Source: Legionella drozanskii LLAP-1 (GTDB lineage Bacteria; Pseudomonadota; Gammaproteobacteria; Legionellales; Legionellaceae). Taken from it: DNA of 64,000 bases. The stretch lies in the NCBI RefSeq assembly GCF_001467585.1, contig NZ_LNXY01000020.1, positions 850,904 to 914,903 of the forward strand, written 5' to 3'. Positions 17,456 through 26,489 of the stretch are shown piece by piece (the stretch's first letter is position 1; the number at the start of each line of letters is the position of its first letter). The notes beneath the pieces are model-generated. The model made no database searches. It was not told the DNA's origin and worked only from the letters and a program-made list of their open reading frames with translations. A program made the position numbers and the translations under genes.

Positions 17456-18220
17456 TTAAAGGACAAATAATGAGCAGCTTGTGTTGTTTTTCGGATAAAT
17501 CGAGTCAAAAAAATCATGCTCAAATTTGACCGCATTAAAAAAGGCTAATGAAATTCTTGCCTGTGATTTAGAACATTGAATTGGTCCAATTAATTCGCTA
17601 AATATATTTAACATTTGTTGGGTTGATATTCTAAAATTCACACTTGAATAAGAGCGAATCCATTCTAAATAACGGTTATCCGATAGGCCATGAACTACAT
17701 TAATATTCTCCCCTAATTTCATATAGACATAGAAACAAGCGAGATGACTCGCGACCGCTTCTGCAACAGGCTCCTTTTCAGCCTGCCTCAATAGGTAACT
17801 GGTATACTCACCCACTACAGGAAGCTCTTCTACCCCGTTTGATTTACACTGATTAAAAAGAGAATAAGGCAGTATCTTTTTTAAGTATTTATCATGTAAT
17901 TCTTGTTCCGTTTCGATTATTTCTTCTGAAAATTTCCTAAACCTTTGCCGATGATTTGGCTCATGCAAGCGTTCGGATAAAATGTGCAACGACTTGGCGC
18001 ATTTTTGTAAATAGCGTTTGTCTTGCTCAAGGTATTTTTTGAAAACCAAGGTCGGCAAATTACCCTTTTTAACTCCGAGATTAAAGGGATGGCGAGCTAT
18101 TTCAGAAATAAGCGGAGCACTAGGCTTAAGGATGTCAGCCATCGTGAAATGGACTGGCGATTGATGACTCTTAAGGGAAAAATTGGATATTGAAAAAAAA
18201 CGAACATCTCGAGTTCTCAC
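17456..18220 (-). CDS. tenA: TenA/THI-4 family thiaminase II-like protein
   Basis: Cytosolic helical protein of 254 residues of the TenA family, which hydrolyses thiamine breakdown products to salvage the pyrimidine moiety. The family cysteine is present in HLACFYVYMKLGENI near residue 165. WIRSYSSVNF near 190 matches the WIxxYxSxxF motif, and the C-terminal Glu is in KFEHDFFDSIY near 235. The GTG start at 18220 has AAGGAG seven bases upstream; an internal ATG (residue 27) would give the more usual length of about 228. It is preceded by a TPP riboswitch, so it is turned down when thiamine pyrophosphate is plentiful. Confidence 0.88.
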   Translation of the reverse strand: MRTRDVRFFSISNFSLKSHQSPVHFTMADILKPSAPLISEIARHPFNLGVKKGNLPTLVFKKYLEQDKRYLQKCAKSLHILSERLHEPNHRQRFRKFSEEIIETEQELHDKYLKKILPYSLFNQCKSNGVEELPVVGEYTSYLLRQAEKEPVAEAVASHLACFYVYMKLGENINVVHGLSDNRYLEWIRSYSSVNFRISTQQMLNIFSELIGPIQCSKSQARISLAFFNAVKFEHDFFDSIYPKNNTSCSLFVL

Positions 18221-18284
18221 TACTTAACTCCTTAAAAACTTAAAGAAATAGGGAGGCAAGCAGCAAATGACAGCTAGTCATCTC

Positions 18285-18366
18285 ACTCTCCCTCCGCAGG
18301 CATTACCCAGAGCAGGTTCTAAGGGTTTTTCTCAGCTTTGACTAATCAAAGCACCCCTGGTGAATC
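18285..18366 (-). ncRNA. TPP riboswitch (THI element)
   Basis: On the minus strand the conserved thiamine pyrophosphate aptamer is readable in order: GGGGTGC, CTGAGA, ACCCTT, GAACCTG, CTGGGTAATGCC and GCGGAGGGA. It lies about 65 bases before the tenA start. An ATGAC/GTCAT hairpin and the tenA ribosome site follow. I see no U-run terminator, so control of translation start is more likely than termination. Confidence 0.95.
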
Positions 18367-18374
18367 TCAGTGAC

Positions 18375-18404
18375 AGTCTAGCTAGACGATCGTCACACTG
18401 TCAA
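18375..18404 (-). promoter_or_regulatory. Promoter for the TPP riboswitch and tenA
   Basis: Minus-strand -35 TTGACA (18399-18404) and -10 TAGACT (18375-18380) with an 18-base spacer that would start RNA just before the aptamer. The same DNA contains nested palindromes, with TGACAGT/ACTGTCA as outer arms (18371-18403). Confidence 0.55.
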
Positions 18405-18482
18405 AGATTTTTTGAGCAAAAAAAATATTAATGTAGAATAGGATTAATTTGACTTCCAACTACGTTACTCAAACCGGCAATC

Positions 18483-19370
18483 ATGAAACAAAAATTCAAA
18501 CGAGTCATCCTCTATGCACGCCAATACCGCGCTAATGAAGGAGTTACTGAAAGCTTGCATCGTTTAGTTGATTTTTTACAAGCTCATAAGATAGATACAT
18601 TTTTAGATATCGATACCGCAGCCAGTTTTGATATTAAATTACCCATCCTGGAGAGAGGCCAGATGGGGCAAAAGCACGATTTGATTGTGGTTGTAGGAGG
18701 CGACGGAAGTCTACTTTCTGCTGCGCGAATGGCAATTAAGGTTAAGGTCCCCGTTATCGGAATTAACCGCGGTCGACTGGGCTTTTTGACCGATATTACA
18801 CCCAACAATATAGAAAGCCACTTAGCCTCCGTGCTCGCTGGAGAATATGAGGAAGAAGAACGTTTTTTACTCTACACTCGCATTCACGATGGTGAAACGA
18901 TCTATTTTGAGGGCGATGCGCTGAATGATGTGGTTTTAGGGCGTGGTAACGAAACGCATTTAATTGAGTTTGATATCATTATCAATCAACAATTTGTCTG
19001 TCGCTATCGTTCCGATGGCCTAATTCTGTCCACACCGACTGGTTCTACCGCCTATGCTTTATCTGCCGGAGGACCCATTATGCATCCGCAATTGAATGCC
19101 ATTGTCTTAGTACCTATGTTTTCACATAGCTTAAGTTCTCGTCCTTTAGTGGTTGATGGGGAAGTTAAAATTGATTTGAAAATCAGTACACGCAATGAAA
19201 GTGATTTACGTGTAAGTTGCGATGGTCACGAATCACGCATGGTCAAGCCCGGACAATTAGTTTCGATTGAAAAAAATGCACAGAAGCTTCGCTTATTGCA
19301 TCCACGCGATTATCATTATTATGATACATTACGAATCAAATTAGGATGGGAATCCAAACACCAGGGATAA
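18483..19370 (+). CDS. nadK: NAD kinase
   Basis: Phosphorylates NAD to NADP in the cytosol; 295 residues, close to E. coli NadK (292). The nucleotide motif is [14 protein letters not shown] near residue 74, followed by [18 protein letters not shown] near 152 and [16 protein letters not shown] near 182. Four bases separate it from recN, an arrangement common in gammaproteobacteria. It is divergent from the tenA riboswitch region. Confidence 0.97.
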   Translation: MKQKFKRVILYARQYRANEGVTESLHRLVDFLQAHKIDTFLDIDTAASFDIKLPILERGQMGQKHDLIVVVGGDGSLLSAARMAIKVKVPVIGINRGRLGFLTDITPNNIESHLASVLAGEYEEEERFLLYTRIHDGETIYFEGDALNDVVLGRGNETHLIEFDIIINQQFVCRYRSDGLILSTPTGSTAYALSAGGPIMHPQLNAIVLVPMFSHSLSSRPLVVDGEVKIDLKISTRNESDLRVSCDGHESRMVKPGQLVSIEKNAQKLRLLHPRDYHYYDTLRIKLGWESKHQG

Positions 19371-19374
19371 CACG

Positions 19375-21042
19375 ATGCTTACCACCTTACGCATTGAAAA
19401 TTTTGCGATTGTAAAACAATTAGACATTGATTTTAACAGTGGTATGACTGCATTCACTGGTGAAACAGGCGCAGGTAAATCCATTATGATTGATGCGCTT
19501 ATGCTAGCCCTAGGTGGGAGAGCCGATGCCTCAGTCATTCGCGTGGGTGAAGAAAAATGTGATATTAGCGCCTGTTTTTATTTTGATGCGCAATCCGAAC
19601 CTGCTCAATGGTTAGTCGAGCATGATATTCAATGCGAAGAAGGCGAAATTCTCCTACGTCGTGTGCTTTATGCGGAAGGTCGCTCTAAATCCTACATCAA
19701 TGGCCAACCTTTTCCCTTACAAAAAGTCAAAGAATTGAGTGAAATACTGGTCCATATTCATGGCCAACATCAACATCAAACCTTGATGCAGCACCAAACG
19801 CATAGACAACAACTTGATAGCTATGCAGGTCATGTTGAACTGCTCGATGAAGTTGGTCAGCTTTATAAAGAATGTCAAAAAACAAAGCAGCAATTAGACC
19901 TTTTACAAAATCTCGACAATCAAAATGACAAGCTGGATCTATTACATTTTCAAATTGAGGAATTACTCACGCTTGATTTAAAAGATGGAGAAATGCAGGC
20001 CTTGCATGAGGAGCATCAACTTCTACATCATGCACGGGATTATTTGCAACATGCTCAGCATATTCATCATTTATTAAATGCAGACGATGAACCGAATATC
20101 TGTCAGGGATTAAATCAAGTTTTACAAGCGTTACATGCCTTGCCGCAAGAACAACCACAAATAAAAAATGCCTGTGAACTGATTAATTCAGCATTAATTC
20201 AATGCGAAGAAGCGCTTAACGAAATGCAGCAATTTTCAGAGCAGGTTCAATTGGATCCAGAGCGCTTACATGAGGTTGAGTCACGCATTAGTGTTTTACA
20301 TCAAGCGGCACGTAAATATCATGTTGATGCAACTCAGTTAGCGGCTCATGCTGCAAGCCTCCAGCAGGAATTGGAAAAATTAAAAAACTCAGAAAGACAG
20401 CTCGACAAATTGCAGCAGCTCTACCGTCAGCAAACGCAAGGTTTCGAAGAAGTTGCGCTAAAATTGAGAAAATCTCGGCAAATTCATGCTAAAAAGCTGG
20501 GCGATGAAATTACAAACAGTATACGCCAATTAGGCATGCCGAAAGGCCAAGTGCAAATTGAGATTAGTACTTTAGAAAAAATGCAGCCACAAGGTTTGGA
20601 TAAAATCGAATATAAAGTTTGTACTAATCCTGGAACAATACCCGATTCTTTAGCAAAAATTGCTTCCGGCGGTGAGCTTTCGCGGATTAGTCTTGCGATT
20701 CAAATGATTACCGCACAACGGGGTTCCACACCCACCTTACTTTTTGATGAAGTTGATGTCGGAATAGGCGGTGCAACTGCTGCACTCGTGGGGCAGTTAT
20801 TGCGTAAATTAGGTGAACGATTGCAAGTTTTTTGTGTCACCCACCAACCGCAAGTAGCTTCCTGTGCTCATCATCATTTCATTGTTGAAAAACATTCGGA
20901 TAATAAACAAACTTTTTCACGAATTGTGAAATTATCTCAGGCTGAAAAAGTGGATGAAATTGCTCGTATGTTAGGCGGATTAACGATTACTGAACAAACG
21001 CGATCTCACGCTAAAGAATTGCTTTTGGAACATTCGGATTAA
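19375..21042 (+). CDS. recN: DNA repair protein RecN
   Basis: SMC-like ATPase of 555 residues that tethers DNA ends during double-strand break repair. The Walker A motif GETGAGKSIMIDALMLALGGR starts near residue 30. The middle 350 residues are helical, Gln/Leu/His-rich coiled coil. The C-terminal half carries the signature KIASGGELSRISLAIQ and Walker B TLLFDEVDVGIGG. Length matches E. coli (553). It is probably co-transcribed with nadK and convergent with the flippase gene. Confidence 0.96.
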   Translation: MLTTLRIENFAIVKQLDIDFNSGMTAFTGETGAGKSIMIDALMLALGGRADASVIRVGEEKCDISACFYFDAQSEPAQWLVEHDIQCEEGEILLRRVLYAEGRSKSYINGQPFPLQKVKELSEILVHIHGQHQHQTLMQHQTHRQQLDSYAGHVELLDEVGQLYKECQKTKQQLDLLQNLDNQNDKLDLLHFQIEELLTLDLKDGEMQALHEEHQLLHHARDYLQHAQHIHHLLNADDEPNICQGLNQVLQALHALPQEQPQIKNACELINSALIQCEEALNEMQQFSEQVQLDPERLHEVESRISVLHQAARKYHVDATQLAAHAASLQQELEKLKNSERQLDKLQQLYRQQTQGFEEVALKLRKSRQIHAKKLGDEITNSIRQLGMPKGQVQIEISTLEKMQPQGLDKIEYKVCTNPGTIPDSLAKIASGGELSRISLAIQMITAQRGSTPTLLFDEVDVGIGGATAALVGQLLRKLGERLQVFCVTHQPQVASCAHHHFIVEKHSDNKQTFSRIVKLSQAEKVDEIARMLGGLTITEQTRSHAKELLLEHSD

Positions 21043-21046
21043 ACGG

Positions 21047-22357
21047 CTAAATCACTTCTTGGCCGAAAGGATCACTGTGATAAATTTTAATTGCCAGATA
21101 AATCATTGTTATATTGTATACAATATTGATCCCTACAAAACAAATAACTGCTCCCATCAAATCGTATAAAGGAATTAAAATAAGGCAGGCCAAAAATTGC
21201 AACGATAACATAGCAATAGTTAATTTTGCCCCTATTTTATTTCCCCGTTTTGAATACTGAATCACCCTGGATAAAGGCATAGAAATAGAGAAAGTAATAA
21301 TATTAATTAAGCAAAAATAAGTATAGGGTAGCGCTCTAATAAAACCTGATTTATACAGCAGAAGAATCTCCTTAGCACTAAAGGCAACAATCAATACAAC
21401 AACCAGGGACACTAAAAAGCTGAGTAATATATACTTAGTCACTGTTTTCTTTAAAACCTCGCGGGTTTGTGCAAAGGCAGCAGAAATCTCCGGCCCAATC
21501 AAAATACCAATGGGATTCAGGGCGATAAATGCCAAAGAAACAATAGACACTATCGCTGAAAATAATCCAACGGATTCTTTTCCAGAACCGAATAATTCAA
21601 TCATCAATAAAGGAATGGTAGAAAAGACATACCTATTCAAATTCTGCAAAGTATAGCCATACATTTTTTCTTTCCAGTTCAAACTACCCATCACACCTTT
21701 TTTGTAATAAAGCTCCTTTAATTCTGTTTTTTTCTCAATCGCGAAAGACACCCATACAATAAGTACATAACTTAGAATAAAACCAATCAGCATCACGTGC
21801 GGAAAATAATGTCGATTATCATGAAATAGAACTGGATATAGAAAAAAATAAGTAAATAAAGTGAGTAGAAAATAAAATATTGTTTGCGTTAAACTTAAAA
21901 GAATCGCCGTGCGCATATAATCAACGGCACGAAAAAATTGAATAAATATTGAGTATAAAGAGATACCGACAGCCCCCCAAAGAAATAGGAAAAAGGGATG
22001 CGAAATCTCGAAAAGACTAACATCCCCAATTGCACGGCTCAATGCAATAATCGCAAGACTTAAGAGGACTCCGCCGAGGAAAAGCGTCCTATAGATCGGT
22101 TGCAAAAATGTTCTCAACGAGGTGGTTAAATCAGCGATATCATCGAATCTTTTTCGCACAAAATATTTCGGCACATAATAGGCAATGATTGAGTCGATAC
22201 CGAAGGTGACAATGGTTGCTAATAACAACAACGACCTGGTCGCTACAGAAAAATCACCAAATAACTCTTCACCTGCATGACGAGCTACCAACATGTTGAT
22301 AATGAACAACATGCATTGATCAGCGATGATAATAAATAAATTTAACGAAAAATCCAT
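21047..22357 (-). CDS. Polysaccharide flippase-like membrane protein (Wzx/MATE superfamily)
   Basis: Polytopic membrane protein of 436 residues with about twelve to fourteen hydrophobic segments. The N-terminal MLVARHAGEELFGDFSVATRSLLLLATIVTFGIDSIIAYYVPKYF is typical of O-antigen flippases (Wzx/RfbX). It probably moves a lipid-linked saccharide across the inner membrane. The start at 22357 has GGA five bases upstream; an earlier GTG would add four residues. No glycosyltransferases surround it, so its substrate cannot be inferred. Convergent with recN, with only four bases between stops. Confidence 0.78.
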   Translation of the reverse strand: MDFSLNLFIIIADQCMLFIINMLVARHAGEELFGDFSVATRSLLLLATIVTFGIDSIIAYYVPKYFVRKRFDDIADLTTSLRTFLQPIYRTLFLGGVLLSLAIIALSRAIGDVSLFEISHPFFLFLWGAVGISLYSIFIQFFRAVDYMRTAILLSLTQTIFYFLLTLFTYFFLYPVLFHDNRHYFPHVMLIGFILSYVLIVWVSFAIEKKTELKELYYKKGVMGSLNWKEKMYGYTLQNLNRYVFSTIPLLMIELFGSGKESVGLFSAIVSIVSLAFIALNPIGILIGPEISAAFAQTREVLKKTVTKYILLSFLVSLVVVLIVAFSAKEILLLYKSGFIRALPYTYFCLINIITFSISMPLSRVIQYSKRGNKIGAKLTIAMLSLQFLACLILIPLYDLMGAVICFVGINIVYNITMIYLAIKIYHSDPFGQEVI

Positions 22358-22573
22358 ATATATCCACACAGCCTATTTGAGTTTGATTTTATAGTACCTG
22401 TCGCAGCATTTTAAATTCTAAGCAATTAAGTCTTGGTCAATATAAAATGCCTATCCTTAACTGTAGCAAAGATTTGTTCATACGATAAATGAATAAAATA
22501 TTCGAGCTATTGGCCTTCCCTTAGTTGAATTCTGTCTATACTAGAAAGAGTTGAGTTTTTAAAAGGGGATTAT

Positions 22574-22963
22574 ATGACCATTAAAACCCTCGAAAACCAA
22601 GCCCATCTAGACGGGACCGTGATGTTTCTGAATGCAGCAATCAAAACCTATCTCAATCGCCCGACTAACCAAAAAAGAACTGATGGGCCCTTCGTAGACC
22701 TCAAAACAATGATGGCGCAAAACTTATACATTAGTGAACTAAGATGTGCTGATAAAGAAGGTGAAGAATATAATCAAGTTGATTTGATTGGTTTCAAAAG
22801 TGGGGAAGCTATTTGTTTTACTCTGTATACCAATTCAAGGCTTACCGTTGTTGATTTTAAAGAGGCTAATTGGAGTCAAATGTCGGATTCGACGCAAAAA
22901 CTGGCAATCAGTTTAAAAGAGGAATCTGAAGAATCTGTTAAAACCCCCGATGCAAACCTGTAA
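22574..22963 (+). CDS. Hypothetical protein, orphan
   Basis: Soluble protein of 129 residues without signal peptide or membrane segment. Predicted alpha/beta content: helix HLDGTVMFLNAAIKTYL, then strands around EYNQVDLIGFKSGEAICFTLYTNSRLTVVDF. The C-terminal tail is acidic and Ser-rich (SLKEESEESVKTPDANL), a composition found in some type IV effectors but not diagnostic. AAGGGG precedes the ATG. Family not recognised. Confidence 0.65.
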   Translation: MTIKTLENQAHLDGTVMFLNAAIKTYLNRPTNQKRTDGPFVDLKTMMAQNLYISELRCADKEGEEYNQVDLIGFKSGEAICFTLYTNSRLTVVDFKEANWSQMSDSTQKLAISLKEESEESVKTPDANL

Positions 22964-22972
22964 GTTATTATC

Positions 22973-23755
22973 CTAAATCTCTTTCTTTTTTATTCGGCTA
23001 ATAAATCCTGTCGCACAAAAGTTGACACAAGGAACAATGAACCCAACCAATAACCATTGTAATTGATAGATAGCTGAGTATTGATTATTGATTAGGTAAT
23101 GAAAAAACAGTTGAACTAACAATAGGGCGACCAAACACAGCAAAGTAGCTAATAATTTATGCGATCGAAAAGCGGCCACCACTTTTTTACTAGCAATTTG
23201 CTCAGCAATTGTGAGTCCCCAAAGACCATAATAGCTAACCCAAACATAGCTTAATATTTCGCCAGCACGCCAATACATATAAGCCATTAACAGGGTGGCT
23301 GCGCCTAAGATATACCAAGGCGTATTTTTAGGCCATTTCAAAAAAGCGAAATAATAACTTATGAGCAATAGCAATGCGAAAAAGGCACCGGCAAGGACTT
23401 GATAATAGGTATGGTAACCAAAATGCACCAAGCTTAAGGCTATCCCAATTAATAAAGCTGCTATGGCTAGGCTGAGCCACCAATTTTTTACCCTAAAAGC
23501 TAGCCAGGTATACAAAGTAGTCACTAGCTGCATATGCCCACTAGGAAAAGCATACCCCTTTTTATGCAAGGCAGGAGAGAGAGGAACTTGAAAGCTCAGT
23601 TTTAATGCAACATTCACCAGGATCGTTAGAAAAATTAAACAAACAGCATGGTAAAAAGTGATCCTATTTAGCCAGATAAAGCCCATAATAAGCAAAGGAA
23701 TGATAATAATGTCATTGCTGAAAAAAAGAAAAGCTTGGGCGATTTGATCAAGCAT
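22973..23755 (-). CDS. PAP2-superfamily membrane protein with altered active-site motifs
   Basis: Multi-pass membrane protein of 260 residues related to lipid phosphatases. Motif 2 is intact (AFPSGH near residue 70). Motif 3 reads SLVHFGYHTYYQVLAG: the catalytic His is kept, but the usual Arg after Ser is Leu and the last Asp is Gln. The HT..QVL pattern recalls dolichyl-diphosphatases (DOLPP1), which also have Gln there. Motif 1 (KxxxxxxRP) is not clear. It might act on undecaprenyl or other isoprenoid pyrophosphates, or have lost activity. The 110 residues after the motifs are further membrane helices. Confidence 0.75.
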   Translation of the reverse strand: MLDQIAQAFLFFSNDIIIIPLLIMGFIWLNRITFYHAVCLIFLTILVNVALKLSFQVPLSPALHKKGYAFPSGHMQLVTTLYTWLAFRVKNWWLSLAIAALLIGIALSLVHFGYHTYYQVLAGAFFALLLLISYYFAFLKWPKNTPWYILGAATLLMAYMYWRAGEILSYVWVSYYGLWGLTIAEQIASKKVVAAFRSHKLLATLLCLVALLLVQLFFHYLINNQYSAIYQLQWLLVGFIVPCVNFCATGFISRIKKKEI

Positions 23756-23880
23756 AGACTATTGTAGATGAGTTTCGATGCGAAATCATATAAAAAGCAG
23801 GCTAATAAGACAATGACTTGAGCCATTTTGTCACGCAAAATGTAGAATCTGTCTTGAGAATATCGTCTATTTAGCACAGC

Positions 23881-23909
23881 GAATCCCAGCGGCTTTGATC
23901 GCGGGGTTC
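23881..23909. repeat. Degenerate palindromic repeat, family B
   Basis: Starts GAATCCCAGCGGCTT and ends GGGGTTC. The arms GAATCCC and GGGGTTC pair with one wobble; the centre matches the 14949 copy with substitutions. Confidence 0.5.
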
Positions 23910-23942
23910 ATGCCGCTCCTAGCCCAATTGAAAATGGAAAAA

Positions 23943-23961
23943 CCGTGGTCAAGCCACGGGG
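23943..23961. repeat. Palindromic repeat, family B
   Basis: CCGTGG-TCAAG-CCACGG, a perfect 6-bp hairpin and the inverse orientation of the 14949 copy. Confidence 0.65.
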
Positions 23962-24101
23962 ATTTGTAGACTAGCGTAGCAAAAGTCTTAAAAGACAGTT
24001 ACTCCATTTTGTACGCCTCTCTCGCGGGTTCATGTTGGTATAAATCAGAGCAGGAAGCTAAGCTCAAGTTTTTTCAAGAATTCAACTAGAAACCCACAGA
24101 G

Positions 24102-24124
24102 TTATCCACAGAATTTGTGGATTA
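24102..24124. promoter_or_regulatory. DnaA-box-like inverted pair
   Basis: TTATCCACA (24102-24110) matches the DnaA box exactly. Five bases on, TGTGGATTA gives TAATCCACA on the other strand, one mismatch away. Together they form TCCACA-GAATT-TGTGGA. A third perfect box is at 24222. Confidence 0.5.
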
Positions 24125-24221
24125 AAGGATAATAAGCTTTGCCATTGAAATCCTTTTAAAATCAGAAGATTATTAATTTTTATGTGTTTTTTTTCCTCTA
24201 TCAATCCAATTTTGTGCAAAC

Positions 24222-24230
24222 TTATCCACA
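24222..24230 (+). promoter_or_regulatory. DnaA-box-like site
   Basis: Perfect TTATCCACA in an AT-rich stretch just after the 3' end of thrC, 120 bases from the first box and in the same orientation. Confidence 0.5.
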
Positions 24231-24263
24231 AGGCCTTATTTTATATCGATTTTCTCTAAAAAA

Positions 24264-25526
24264 TCATTCAATAAGTGCCCTTATTGCATTAAGGTTTGCC
24301 TCTACAGGTTGAATTTTAGTCGGTTTAGCCAACAATCGTTGTAGTTGTGGTGATAGGGGAACTTTGGCGTTAATAATAGGCTCAATCACCTTATCAAACT
24401 TACAGGGATCTGCGGTTGCAACGACTATCCAGGGTTGTTCTTTTAAGTGCTGGCGAGCATAAAATGCAGTTGCTGTATGAGGGCAGCAAATATAAGCCTC
24501 CTCATCATAAATCCGTTTTATCGTGTTTTGGATTTCCTTGTCTTTCACGCTAAACGCTTTGACCTGTTGTTTAAAATCGTTAAATGAGCCCAGTAAATAC
24601 TCTAAGCGCTCGAGATTAGAGGGATTACCCACATCCATTGCATTAGCCAGGGTGGCAATACTGGGTCGAGCTTGATATTTCTCAGTCCGCAAATAATCCA
24701 CTAAAACGCGATTAGCATTGGTCGTTAAAACAAGCTCTCTTATTGGGAAACCCATCGCTTTTGCCCAATAAGCGGCCGTCGCATTTCCTAAATTTCCACT
24801 CGGGATAATAAACCCAGGTTTCTCTTGATATTGTCTAAAAAACGCCATAGAGCTATAAGCATAATAAACAATTTGTGGCAAAAGCCTGCCGATGTTAATG
24901 CTATTCGCACTGCTCAATCCTGGCCCTTGCCAATGCGGATCTCTAAAAGCGGATTTAACTAATTGCTGGCATTGATCAAAACTACCATCGACCGCGAAAG
25001 CAAAAATATTTTCACCCCAGCAAGTCATTTGATGTTCTTGTTTAGCTGATATTTGACCATTAGGATAAAGAATGACAGCGCGATAATTTAATTTTCGATA
25101 AAACGCACTGGCGACCGCTGAACCAGTATCCCCCGAAGTGGCCACCATAATCGTCTTGCGACAATCCGCAATCGCCGATAAGCATTCGGCTAAAAAATGC
25201 GCACCAAAATCTTTAAACGACGAAGTCGGGCCGTGAAACAGCTCGAGCACGAAAGTGTTGGAATTGAGTCGCTTCATGGGCACAGGAAAATTAAAAGCCC
25301 GATTACAGAATTGGATTAATGAAGGAGCAAGCGCATCATCTTTAAAAAAATAACTGAGCAATCGATTTGCAAATTCAGGATAAAATAATCCCGCAGGAAA
25401 GGAAGAATGAGAGAAAGTAGGCATTTGTTGCGGAATAAACAAGCCATCGTCAGCAGCCAAACCTTCGGCAAGGGCTGCAGACAAGCCTCTTGGAGTAGTT
25501 TGATTACGAGTACTGATAAAATACAT
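24264..25526 (-). CDS. thrC: Threonine synthase
   Basis: PLP enzyme making threonine from O-phosphohomoserine, 420 residues, last step of the pathway. The N-terminus MYFISTRNQTTPRGLSAALAEGLAADDGLFIPQ is typical. The PLP lysine is in GPTSSFKDFGAHF near residue 108, followed by VATSGDTGSA near 130 and the PSGNLGNA loop near 231. The ATG at 25526 is chosen because GGAG lies six bases before it; an upstream TTG would include that site. Third gene of thrABC, 18 bases after thrB. Confidence 0.96.
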   Translation of the reverse strand: MYFISTRNQTTPRGLSAALAEGLAADDGLFIPQQMPTFSHSSFPAGLFYPEFANRLLSYFFKDDALAPSLIQFCNRAFNFPVPMKRLNSNTFVLELFHGPTSSFKDFGAHFLAECLSAIADCRKTIMVATSGDTGSAVASAFYRKLNYRAVILYPNGQISAKQEHQMTCWGENIFAFAVDGSFDQCQQLVKSAFRDPHWQGPGLSSANSINIGRLLPQIVYYAYSSMAFFRQYQEKPGFIIPSGNLGNATAAYWAKAMGFPIRELVLTTNANRVLVDYLRTEKYQARPSIATLANAMDVGNPSNLERLEYLLGSFNDFKQQVKAFSVKDKEIQNTIKRIYDEEAYICCPHTATAFYARQHLKEQPWIVVATADPCKFDKVIEPIINAKVPLSPQLQRLLAKPTKIQPVEANLNAIRALIE

Positions 25527-25544
25527 AATAGTCTCCAATATTGC

Positions 25545-26480
25545 TTAAATCAGACGAGCAGCTCTTTCACTAATCGGTGAAATCCACCAGTCAGAGCCAA
25601 GGTTTTCCTCTTGCAGGTGCAAACGCATTGCCTCTTTAATGAGCTCGGCCTCTTTCATCGTTCGCGCAAAAGCAAATAAAGCGGGACCTGAGCCAGAAAA
25701 TGACATACCTAACGCCCCCGCCTGCAAAGCAGCCTCTTTGATTTTATAAAAATTCGGGACAAATTGAGCACGTTGCGGCTCAATAATGACGTCATTCATT
25801 GATTGCTGTAGCCGTTGATAGTCGTTTTCGTATAAAGCAGAAATAAAAGATGCTAACTGAGCGGACTGTTGGACCTGTTTCTTTAAACTAATTTCCTTTG
25901 CGAGCGCATTTCGGGCATCACGAGTAGATACCTTTAAATGAGGGTGAATAAGCACGCAATAAAGTTTCGGAGTAGGTAACTGAATTACTTTTAAAGGATC
26001 TTGGCAATGAATTAAAGTAAGACCACCGAAAAGACAGGGAATAATATTATCTGCATGCGCTTCTCCACTCGCTAATTGCTCGCCTAAACGAGCCAACTCT
26101 GCTAATTCATAAAGTGACAATGGCGATTGCAGAAATGCATTGCAGGCAATCAAAGCAGCAACAGCGGAAGCCGCTGAACCACCCATCCCCGAACACAGGG
26201 GGATCCCTTTTTTAATATGAATTGAAAAGCCAAGATCTAAGTTTAAGCTTGAACAAAATTTTTCAATAACCAAGGACGCCGTATTTTTATCATTAGCCAA
26301 TGGCAAATTATCTGGGGAATCGATGGATTCAATCACAATTCTGTGGTCGTCACGCTTAATCAGCGTGACTTCATCCCCAACCCCTTCAAGGGCAAAACCC
26401 AAAATATCAAATCCAACACCCACATTCGCACAAGTGGCCGGGGCAAAGGCCTTGGCGCGCTGTATTTCTGAATTAATCAT
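25545..26480 (-). CDS. thrB: Homoserine kinase
   Basis: GHMP-family kinase of 311 residues phosphorylating homoserine. The start FAPATCANVGVGFDILGFALEG, the ATP loop IPLCSGMGGSAASAVAALIA near residue 92 and the C-terminal GALGMSFSGSGPALFAFA near 250 are diagnostic. Length matches E. coli ThrB (310). It begins nine bases after thrA and is followed by thrC, so the three form one transcript. Confidence 0.97.
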   Translation of the reverse strand: MINSEIQRAKAFAPATCANVGVGFDILGFALEGVGDEVTLIKRDDHRIVIESIDSPDNLPLANDKNTASLVIEKFCSSLNLDLGFSIHIKKGIPLCSGMGGSAASAVAALIACNAFLQSPLSLYELAELARLGEQLASGEAHADNIIPCLFGGLTLIHCQDPLKVIQLPTPKLYCVLIHPHLKVSTRDARNALAKEISLKKQVQQSAQLASFISALYENDYQRLQQSMNDVIIEPQRAQFVPNFYKIKEAALQAGALGMSFSGSGPALFAFARTMKEAELIKEAMRLHLQEENLGSDWWISPISERAARLI

Positions 26481-26489
26481 ATTTCCCCC

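Larger units (their letters stand above)
23756..24263. other. Intergenic region with family B palindromes and DnaA-box-like sites
   Basis: No gene seen in 508 bases. It holds two family B palindromes (23881-23909 and 23943-23961), then an AT-rich stretch with two perfect TTATCCACA sites (24102-24110 and 24222-24230) and a near-match on the other strand (24116-24124). Confidence 0.55.

Noticed and set aside
24102-24230. Chromosomal origin of replication
   Set aside because: Only two perfect DnaA boxes and no dnaA, dnaN, gidA or rpmH nearby; recorded as a DnaA-box cluster only.
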